IMG/VR virus record: IMGVR_UViG_3300027506_000007
Coordinates: 1-38,540 of that record
DNA: 38,540 nt
Source: a virus
Strand: one strand, 5' to 3'
How positions within the stretch are numbered: position 1 is the first letter of the stretch; every line of letters begins with the position of its first letter. A model generated the notes under the pieces. It did not search any database and was not told the origin of the DNA. It worked only from the letters and a program-made list of their open reading frames with translations. The translations under genes and the position numbers were made by a program. Shown piece by piece: positions 30,573-35,540 of this stretch.

Positions 30573-30976
30573 ATGAGCCACTTGTCCTTGAGTATCTGAA
30601 AGTTAGCTTGATGCTGCGCTTGGATTTCATTTTTGTTTTGCCCAGTGTAAGGCACTGCCAAATGCTCGGTGACTAGCGCAGCGTTTATCGAGGTGTCGTC
30701 GGTCAGGTAGATTGTTCCGAGGTACCGTCCGAACTTTCCTTTCTCTTTTGTCTGGAGGCGATAGGTTCCTCCGACGTGCAGTGCGTCCTCGACAAATTCC
30801 TTCGCCAAGAACCCGGCAGCTTTTTCTTCAGCATCGAGTGTGCGGCACTCTGGAGTATCAACACCGTACAAACGAATGCGCTCACCGCAACGCCAAGTAT
30901 CAAACCCAAGGTCAATATCAACATCGACAGTATCTCCATCGACAACACGGACAATTTTGCATTGGTAGTCATACAT
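30569..30976 (-). CDS. Staphylococcal-nuclease-like (thermonuclease) enzyme
   Basis: A 135-residue SNase-fold protein. VVDGDTVDVDIDLGFD (11-26), R35 and E43 in RIRLYGVDTPE (33-43) and R84 in KGKFGRYLG (79-87) match the catalytic Arg, Glu, Arg and calcium-binding Asp residues of the family. There is no signal peptide, so it should act in the cytoplasm, possibly degrading host DNA or RNA during infection. The complete active site suggests it is functional. Confidence 0.85.
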   Translation of the reverse strand: MYDYQCKIVRVVDGDTVDVDIDLGFDTWRCGERIRLYGVDTPECRTLDAEEKAAGFLAKEFVEDALHVGGTYRLQTKEKGKFGRYLGTIYLTDDTSINAALVTEHLAVPYTGQNKNEIQAQHQANFQILKDKWLI

Positions 30977-30979
30977 GAT

Positions 30980-31174
30980 TTATTCCCAACCTTCAGGTTT
31001 ATCTCCACCTAACACCCATGGGTCTGGAATAGATTTTTCTATCTCGTCTTTGACGAGCTTAGCTATTTCAACAGCATCACGAGCCAACTCATACTTGTTC
31101 GTGTGCTTGCCTAATTCTACAAGCGCCTGAGCGATCATAAACACCTGCTGTTCGTATTGCTGCCTGTGGCTCAT
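30980..31174 (-). CDS. Small helical protein
   Basis: A 64-residue protein with two helices; the second (YELARDAVEIAKLVKDEIEK) is similar to the end of the 52-residue protein at 30266-30424. AAAGGAGAAGACGC precedes the ATG, and it overlaps the preceding gene by 4 nt. Similar small proteins are common in phages; function unknown. Confidence 0.68.
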   Translation of the reverse strand: MSHRQQYEQQVFMIAQALVELGKHTNKYELARDAVEIAKLVKDEIEKSIPDPWVLGGDKPEGWE

Positions 31175-31428
31175 GCGTCTTCTCCTTTCTTGTGAGCAGG
31201 GCGATGCGCCCCGATGTCTCGGTTGGTTGGATCGGTTAACGAGTCTGGTCGCATGAGGCGATCAAACTTTCTCTTGGGAGCGTTAGGGTCAACCTCGCTA
31301 AATGCGCGTGGCGGACAAACGGTTATCACTCCGCCGCTGTCCTTGTATTCCTGTACCTGACGTTCTAATTCTGCACGTAAGAGAGCGCGTTCAGATAAAG
31401 TAAGAACATCCATTCGGGTCGTGGTCAT
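31171..31428 (-). CDS. Small early protein, possible regulator
   Basis: An 85-residue protein. LSERALLRAELERQVQEYKD then SGGVITVCPPRAF (about 10-43) resembles small phage proteins with a helix and a G-G-x-I-T-V-C-P-P turn. The C-terminus is basic. ATGA overlap with the preceding gene. A regulatory role is a guess from size and context only. Confidence 0.62.
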   Translation of the reverse strand: MTTTRMDVLTLSERALLRAELERQVQEYKDSGGVITVCPPRAFSEVDPNAPKRKFDRLMRPDSLTDPTNRDIGAHRPAHKKGEDA

Positions 31429-31619
31429 TCATCCTGCTCCTTCGGGCTGAGCTCTAGCACGGTGCTTTCTGGCGACAGGGTTGACCCGTGAGCCGTGGTC
31501 CCTGACACACGAATCGTGAGGGTGTCGACGTTGGCCTTCTTGCCGAAGATGCGGTCGAAGTTGTCGTCAAACTTTTCTTTGCTCACGCTCAATGGGCGTG
31601 GTCTGCTTCCCTTGCTCAT
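31425..31619 (-). CDS. Small phage protein, MSKGS-RPRP family
   Basis: A 64-residue protein. The opening MSKGSRPRPLSVSKEKFDDN and F-D-R-I-F-G-K-K are typical of a small conserved phage family of unknown function. TAATG and ATGA junctions couple it to both neighbours. Confidence 0.7.
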   Translation of the reverse strand: MSKGSRPRPLSVSKEKFDDNFDRIFGKKANVDTLTIRVSGTTAHGSTLSPESTVLELSPKEQDE

Positions 31620-31846
31620 TATTTTTCTCCGTGGCGTTTGGTTAAACCATTAACGGGGTCAGTGTTTCCTGCGCCCATGTTGTAAGAATCCACCCGAGCT
31701 TTATGCAGATAGTTGACAAGATTGTCGACTGTACCGCTAGGCTCTTCGATGGCCGTTTTTAAAAGTTTAATCACTTCCACTTTATCGACAACTTTCATCA
31801 ACTCGAGGTGACTGTCTACAATTTCCTGCACGTCAACGTCTAACAT
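31619..31846 (-). CDS. Small early protein of unknown function
   Basis: A 75-residue protein: a helical N-terminal half (VQEIVDSHLELMKVVDKVEV) and a segment T-V-D-N-L-V-N-Y-L-H-K-A-R-V-D. TAATG junctions on both sides. No family recognised. Confidence 0.62.
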   Translation of the reverse strand: MLDVDVQEIVDSHLELMKVVDKVEVIKLLKTAIEEPSGTVDNLVNYLHKARVDSYNMGAGNTDPVNGLTKRHGEK

Positions 31847-32058
31847 TACTCAGCCCTCCAGATTCGGAGGCCGTTGTCCTCACGTCGAGCGACATACTTT
31901 TGGTTGTGGCGCCGACCGGTTGACATAGCAGCGCGGTAAGCGCGCCCGTTTACTTCCTCGCCGTCGAAGTAGACTGACTCGCCTACTGACATCTCGAGGA
32001 AGGGGTACTTGCGAGCCCGTGAGGACTCGGGTAGTGGAACGCCTGTTTCAATTTTCAT
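31846..32058 (-). CDS. Small YPF-domain protein, paralogue of 26178 gene
   Basis: A 70-residue protein. KYPFLEMSVGESVYF, then a basic helix ending MSTGRRHNQKYVARR and G-L-R-I-W-R repeat the pattern of the protein at 26178-26423. A longer frame to 32184 is rejected: the ATG at 32058 has AAGGA 7 nt upstream, and the upstream part is another gene in a different frame. Nucleic-acid binding is plausible; function unproven. Confidence 0.66.
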   Translation of the reverse strand: MKIETGVPLPESSRARKYPFLEMSVGESVYFDGEEVNGRAYRAAMSTGRRHNQKYVARREDNGLRIWRAE

Positions 32059-32068
32059 ACGTGGGTCC

Positions 32069-32224
32069 TTAGTTGCATTGGATATCAGGGTTGTACGGGG
32101 GCCATGTTCCGTCGGCCACGAACTCACAGTAGCGATCCTGCTGCTGCTGTGCTTCTTCAAAATCGGATGTACCGGCGAGGCCAAGGGCCGCGACGAGCGC
32201 GGCCAGTGCTAGTAGGATTCTCAT
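32069..32224 (-). CDS. Small exported protein of 51 residues
   Basis: The ATG at 32224 follows GGAGG and overlaps the previous stop (TAATG). The product has a signal-peptide-like start, MRILLALAALVAALGLAG, then a Gln-rich linker and the segment RYCEFVADGTWPPYNPDIQC with two Cys. This Y-C-x-x-x...W-P-x-Y-N-P pattern is recurrent in small phage proteins. It may be a periplasmic or membrane-attached protein, perhaps a lysis or superinfection factor; this is inference. Confidence 0.7.
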   Translation of the reverse strand: MRILLALAALVAALGLAGTSDFEEAQQQQDRYCEFVADGTWPPYNPDIQCN

Positions 32225-32661
32225 TACGCTGCCTCCTGTGCGAGCTCGTAGCGATAAGCGAACTCAGAGAGGAGTTGATCTTTAATGCCGCGCACTAGGT
32301 GGTAGGCGTCAGACTGACGGTATTCTGGGTGCTCGCATGACTGATAGTCGAAGGAGTTGAGGACCTCTTTAATCTTAACGAGATCGTTGTAATCGTAGCG
32401 GGCCTTGGCTGCAAGTTTAACCTCGGCGAGGAACTCTTCGAGAGTGCCGCAGAGGAAGCCACCGGCAACGCCGTACTTAGGGTAGAGGGCCTCGAGAGAC
32501 TTGATGTTCTCCTTGGCAAGTATCGTGGCGATGTCTGCAGCAATCACGATGTCGATGTACTCTTTCTGATCGAGGTTAACGAAGTGACGTGGCGCGCCGG
32601 GCTTAAGAGCATACGCTGCAAGCAGGGCGAAATCTTTGGGATCACATAAATAGGCTGACAT
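32224..32661 (-). CDS. Conserved early phage protein of unknown function
   Basis: A 145-residue protein. The C-terminal LNSFDYQSCEHPEYRQSDAY and H-L-V-R-G-I-K-D-Q-L-L motif is characteristic of a conserved phage protein family without known activity. The rest is helical. It is driven by a good candidate promoter (TTGCGC, 16 nt, TAGTAT) and uses the ATACAGGAG leader. Confidence 0.7.
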   Translation of the reverse strand: MSAYLCDPKDFALLAAYALKPGAPRHFVNLDQKEYIDIVIAADIATILAKENIKSLEALYPKYGVAGGFLCGTLEEFLAEVKLAAKARYDYNDLVKIKEVLNSFDYQSCEHPEYRQSDAYHLVRGIKDQLLSEFAYRYELAQEAA

Positions 32662-32668
32662 TGTCTTT

Positions 32669-32742
32669 CTCCTGTATCGGTTAAATTAAACTACAAACGA
32701 ATACTAGCACACTGATCAGACAGCGCAACTACTTTTTCCTAC
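32669..32742 (-). promoter_or_regulatory. Promoter and ATACAGGAG leader
   Basis: On the minus strand AAAAAGTAGTTG (32737-32726) overlaps TTGCGC (32728-32723); 16 nt later is TAGTAT (32706-32701). ATACAGGAG is at 32677-32669. There is no clear hairpin here. The block overlaps the last codons of the preceding gene. Confidence 0.65.
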
Positions 32743-32949
32743 GGGGAAAGTGTACCCCATTTTCTCGATAAGCACGTCGCGAACGTGCCCGCGGTCGATG
32801 CTGTCAGCAGCGAAGTCGCTTAGGTTAATTCCGCTGAGGTAGTAACCGGTTGCGATGGCAACATCTAGGCGCGTAACGCCCATGTCATAGACGCCGCCGG
32901 GGCCGTAAAAAGTGCTAACGTAATCGATAAAGTCGATGAAATCTTGCAT
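32716..32949 (-). CDS. Small early protein of unknown function
   Basis: A 77-residue protein (MQDFIDFIDYVSTFYGPGGV...). The ATG at 32949 follows ATACAGGAG; the longer frame to 33036 reads through the leader. The last codons overlap the AAAAAGTAGTTG promoter block of the next gene, so the C-terminus may be a recent extension. No family recognised. Confidence 0.66.
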   Translation of the reverse strand: MQDFIDFIDYVSTFYGPGGVYDMGVTRLDVAIATGYYLSGINLSDFAADSIDRGHVRDVLIEKMGYTFPVGKSSCAV

Positions 32950-32955
32950 GGGATT

Positions 32956-32982
32956 CTCCTGTATGTGGCCCCCGTAGGGGCC
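32956..32982 (-). promoter_or_regulatory. UACG-loop hairpin plus ATACAGGAG leader
   Basis: The hairpin GGCCCC-TACG-GGGGCC (32982-32967) is identical to the one at 28486-28471 and is followed after 2 nt by ATACAGGAG (32964-32956). Confidence 0.72.
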
Positions 32983-32989
32983 GGTAAGT

Positions 32990-33250
32990 TTAAACGTAGT
33001 CCAGACACCACTCGTCTGGGTATTCTGAAAGTTCAATTCCTGCTTGGATCTGAGCGAGCTGATCCTCTTCGAGGACCGCCGGTGCTTTGCAGGGGCTAGG
33101 CTCAGCCTTGAATAGACCGCAGCCGTGCTGCTTGAAGAGAGCGGCAGCCTGCATGTAGCTCAGGCCTTCAGGGGCGCCGTAATCGGCAGGGTCATGCAGC
33201 ATGTCTTGGTCGTGAGGCTCGCCGCAATGTGGGCAGTAGATGTCAAACAT
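32990..33250 (-). CDS. Small zinc-knuckle protein
   Basis: An 86-residue protein. The start MFDIYCPHCGEPHDQDMLHD gives C6-x2-C9 and His residues; a second Cys pair may come from H-G-C-G-L (about 42-46). Family members with Y-C-P-H-C-G-E-P-H occur in other phages; function unknown. AAAGGAGAAAGATT precedes the ATG. Confidence 0.7.
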   Translation of the reverse strand: MFDIYCPHCGEPHDQDMLHDPADYGAPEGLSYMQAAALFKQHGCGLFKAEPSPCKAPAVLEEDQLAQIQAGIELSEYPDEWCLDYV

Positions 33251-33264
33251 AATCTTTCTCCTTT

Positions 33265-33552
33265 CTAGTTAGAGTAAATTCTGTGGGCCTTGATCGACCA
33301 CTTCTGAACTACCGGCTGACCGCTCTCGTCTTCGTCGACGACGATATAGGCCACGGTCTTTTTGACTAGCGCGTAGCGCCATCCTGAATCGTTTTGTTCA
33401 TCTACAGGAGCATCAGAGACCCAGACGCGGTGAGGGTATCCGGCGAAGGTGTCCTCGCCGTGGAGGTCGTACTCGAAAAAGTTACCGTACTGCTTCTCGA
33501 CAAACGATCCGCCTTCGCGGATGGGGTAAACTGCTGAAGGGGCAAATGCCAT
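33265..33552 (-). CDS. Small early protein of unknown function
   Basis: A 95-residue beta-rich protein (FFEYDLHGEDTFAGYPHRVW, then YALVKKTVAYIVVDEDESGQ, ending W-S-I-K-A-H-R). The ATG at 33552 follows ATACAGGAG by 8 nt; the longer frame to 33603 is leader. No family recognised. Confidence 0.67.
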   Translation of the reverse strand: MAFAPSAVYPIREGGSFVEKQYGNFFEYDLHGEDTFAGYPHRVWVSDAPVDEQNDSGWRYALVKKTVAYIVVDEDESGQPVVQKWSIKAHRIYSN

Positions 33553-33560
33553 GTGACTGT

Positions 33561-33635
33561 CTCCTGTATGATGTCGGCCAATCCGACAAAGAGATGGTCT
33601 CATAATGCGAGACCACCTGCAACTACTTTTTACTA
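33561..33635 (-). promoter_or_regulatory. Promoter-like block, hairpin and ATACAGGAG leader
   Basis: AAAAAGTAGTTG (33631-33620) lies directly after the TAG stop of the preceding gene and leads to TTGCAG. A GGTCTC...GAGACC inverted repeat (33596-33614) follows, then hairpin GTCGG-ATTGG-CCGAC (33587-33573), 3 nt, and ATACAGGAG (33569-33561). The -10 is unclear in this copy. Confidence 0.6.
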
Positions 33636-33956
33636 CTCAGTGAAACACAAGTCGAATGAGTAGTAAGGCTCGGTGTACCATCCGCCCTTGAAGTAATTAT
33701 GTAACTGCATTGAAGTGCCGATGGCCCACTCATAAGGTCCCGCTTCCCAACAGACCCGCCAATTTTTGCCGTAGCCACGGGCTTGGCTTTCCTCTGGGGT
33801 ATCGATGAAGATTTCGATATCCGGGTTTTGCCCGTACACCTCTTTCGCAAATTTGCACAGGGCTTTATGAAAGGCCTTGGCGGCACCTGCCTTGGTCTTG
33901 TACTTCTTAGGATCGAAGTTAATTTCCATGGAACCTACTTCAGTTTGAATTTTCAT
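33633..33956 (-). CDS. Early protein of unknown function
   Basis: A 107-residue protein (K-T-K-A-G-A-A-K-A-F-H-K-A helix, about 20-32, then IEIFIDTPEESQARGYGKNW and V-C-W-E-A-G-P-Y-E-W-A). ATACAGGAG overlaps the previous stop codon. Similar proteins are found in other phages; no activity known. Confidence 0.67.
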   Translation of the reverse strand: MKIQTEVGSMEINFDPKKYKTKAGAAKAFHKALCKFAKEVYGQNPDIEIFIDTPEESQARGYGKNWRVCWEAGPYEWAIGTSMQLHNYFKGGWYTEPYYSFDLCFTE

Positions 33957-33970
33957 GTCTTTCTCCTGTA

Positions 33971-34147
33971 TTAAAGAATCGCGGGGTTTTGAACGACAGG
34001 CTCGCCTGCTTTCTCGGCGAGGTAAACAGAGACCTCATATTGCTTTTTGGCCTTTAGCTCAGCGGCAGCCTTGCACTGCGCGGCATAGGAGGTTTCAGCG
34101 TAGACTTCAATCTGCTTACCCTTGTAAAGCGCTATGTAACCGTTCAT
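33971..34147 (-). CDS. Small phage protein, MNGYIALYKGK family
   Basis: A 58-residue protein (MNGYIALYKGKQIEVYAETS, then Y-A-A-Q-C-K-A-A-A). Proteins beginning this way recur in many phages without assigned function. The ATG at 34147 follows ATACAGGAG; the upstream in-frame extension is leader sequence. Confidence 0.73.
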   Translation of the reverse strand: MNGYIALYKGKQIEVYAETSYAAQCKAAAELKAKKQYEVSVYLAEKAGEPVVQNPAIL

Positions 34148-34153
34148 ATCTTT

Positions 34154-34230
34154 CTCCTGTATGGTGTCGGCCAACCCGACAACTGAATCGTCTCACGTTT
34201 TTAATACTACCGTCAACTACTTTTTTCTAC
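34154..34230 (-). promoter_or_regulatory. Promoter-like block, hairpin and ATACAGGAG leader
   Basis: AAAAAGTAGTTG (34225-34214) overlaps TTGACG (34216-34211). Hairpin GTCGG-GTTGG-CCGAC (34180-34166) follows, then 3 nt and ATACAGGAG (34162-34154). The -10 is not clear; TGAGAC lies about 17 nt after TTGACG. Confidence 0.6.
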
Positions 34231-34247
34231 CCAATAAAATCAACAAG

Positions 34248-34502
34248 TTAGTGGACCGTGGGCCCTTCTTCTATCTCATCGTCGTAGTGTTTTCTGTCCA
34301 CGTCGTAGTGCATTTCCATCATTACAAGGAAAGCTTCTTTCTTGATCCCTGATCCTTGGGCCGTGTCGCACAGCATATTAGTCAAGACGCACATGAGCTC
34401 ACTGGGGCCGATGCCGAGAGTGTCTTCCATCTCTTCGACCACGGCCCACATCTCGTCGTACATCTCCACCACTAATCTGCTGAACTCTTCAATAGTCTTC
34501 AA
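34248..34502 (-). CDS. Small acidic protein of unknown function
   Basis: An 84-residue acidic protein with LKTIEEFSRLVVEMYDEMWA at the start and two Cys (VLTNMLCDTA). The proposed start is TTG at 34502 after GGGAGAGG; the ATG at 34592 would overlap the zinc-ribbon gene by about 100 nt. Start uncertain, function unknown. Confidence 0.5.
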   Translation of the reverse strand: MKTIEEFSRLVVEMYDEMWAVVEEMEDTLGIGPSELMCVLTNMLCDTAQGSGIKKEAFLVMMEMHYDVDRKHYDDEIEEGPTVH

Positions 34503-34668
34503 CGATCCTCTCCCGTAAGATGGCGTCTTCCCAATGCCTGCAGTTAAAACAATACCAACCTCGTCGCACGGGCACCAATTCTTTCTGAGCATTCTCGTCG
34601 TGGCCTATTATCTGGCCCATCGTCTCGCCGCAGGGGCAGGGCTTCTTGCTTAAATCCTCAGTCGTCAT
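34489..34668 (-). CDS. Small zinc-ribbon protein of 59 residues
   Basis: The ATG at 34668 overlaps the end of the preceding gene by 11 nt. The product has P-C-P-C-G-E (C11, C13) and W-Y-C-F-N-C-R-H-W (C40, C43), so C-x-C plus C-x2-C could bind zinc. Zinc-ribbon proteins of this size are common in phage early regions; function unknown. Confidence 0.65.
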   Translation of the reverse strand: MTTEDLSKKPCPCGETMGQIIGHDENAQKELVPVRRGWYCFNCRHWEDAILRERIVEDY

Positions 34669-34852
34669 AGTTCATCGGCTCCGTCTTGTACGTGCCAACG
34701 ATGCCGTGCTTGGCCTCGATGAGCCTCGCGAAGTCCTTAGCGAACAGCGGTGCAGGCTTAACGTGCTTGGCCGCATCCATGTAGGCGAACATAATCTCGT
34801 CATGGTCCAGTGGCTTCTGGCCTAACAGCTTAGCCTTGAGTCGCTTAAACAT
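34658..34852 (-). CDS. Small early protein of unknown function
   Basis: A 64-residue protein (MFKRLKAKLLGQKPLDHDEI, then M-F-A-Y-M-D-A-A-K-H-V). The ATG at 34852 follows AAGGAGACGCGCA. A longer frame to 34942 overlaps another small gene and is rejected. No family recognised. Confidence 0.6.
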   Translation of the reverse strand: MFKRLKAKLLGQKPLDHDEIMFAYMDAAKHVKPAPLFAKDFARLIEAKHGIVGTYKTEPMNYDD

Positions 34853-34991
34853 TGCGCGTCTCCTTTTTTTCAATCTCCTGCTTAGCTCGGCCTGCAACTT
34901 CCTCTCGGCTGTACCCAAAAAAAGTGTGCTTTGTCGTGCCAACCGTGACCATGGATTTGTACCATTTAGGCCCTATTTTATAGACTACCAT
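34845..34991 (-). CDS. Small 48-residue protein
   Basis: The ATG at 34991 follows ACAGGAGAATGAA, a variant of the common leader. The product reads MVVYKIGPKWYKSMVTVGTT then F-F-G-Y-S-R-E-E-V-A-G-R-A-K-Q-E-I: a short beta sheet followed by a helix, which looks like a compact domain. Overlaps the next gene by 8 nt. Function unknown. Confidence 0.6.
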   Translation of the reverse strand: MVVYKIGPKWYKSMVTVGTTKHTFFGYSREEVAGRAKQEIEKKETRNV

Positions 34992-34992
34992 T

Positions 34993-35211
34993 TCATTCTC
35001 CTGTCTGATCGGTTTCGTCTTCAAGTCTAAATACCTCCGCCTCGTCTAGCATTGCCAGAACGTCGACCTTTCTTTTGCGCCCAGAGGGCCCTCTTACTGT
35101 GATGTTTACCGCAACAATATCGACTTGTTCCGGTAGCCCAAATTCAGCAGGTAGGATCTCGTAAACTACCTCAACCGGCAAGGTCAAGGAGCTGCTTACT
35201 GTATTTTTCAT
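34993..35211 (-). CDS. Small protein of unknown function
   Basis: A 72-residue beta-rich protein (TLPVEVVYEILPAEFGLPEQ, V-D-I-V-A-V-N-I-T-V, then a basic R-K-R-K). The ATG at 35211 follows CAGGAATACAAAA and overlaps the preceding gene by 41 nt. No family recognised. Confidence 0.58.
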   Translation of the reverse strand: MKNTVSSSLTLPVEVVYEILPAEFGLPEQVDIVAVNITVRGPSGRKRKVDVLAMLDEAEVFRLEDETDQTGE

Positions 35212-35485
35212 TTTTGTATTCCTGCTCGAGTGCATGGGCTTTGACGGGGTCACTGTCTCTCAACAGCTCAATGAAATGGCGCGTGATCAACGAGCCTGCG
35301 ATCTTGCTCAGGGGCGCCTCGTAGAACTCTCCTAACTCGCGCAGCATCGCGTAATGCTCTGCCCGCACGCATAGGTTAGCCCACGGAGTTTCTCGCTTAG
35401 ACGGCGAGGGAGGGGGCACGTAACCCTTTGGTCTTCTCTTTCGATTCTTGTGGACACGTCGTCGCACGTACACACCTGTTGGCAT
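35171..35485 (-). CDS. Ribbon-helix-helix-like DNA-binding protein
   Basis: A 104-residue protein. The first 30 residues are Arg/Lys/Pro-rich (GVYVRRRVHKNRKRRPKGYV), like an AT-hook or DNA-contact tail. Residues about 37-75 (N-L-C-V-R-A-E-H-Y-A-M-L-R-E-L-G-E-F, then KIAGSLITRHFIELL) fit a ribbon-helix-helix fold. AAAGGAGAAGACT precedes the ATG. Probably a regulator of the early block; target unknown. It follows the polymerase gene after a 55-nt gap. Confidence 0.62.
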   Translation of the reverse strand: MPTGVYVRRRVHKNRKRRPKGYVPPPSPSKRETPWANLCVRAEHYAMLRELGEFYEAPLSKIAGSLITRHFIELLRDSDPVKAHALEQEYKNEKYSKQLLDLAG

Positions 35486-35540
35486 AGTCTTCTCCTTTCT
35501 GGTTTGGTATATGAAGCTTACAGTATTCTAATATACGCTG

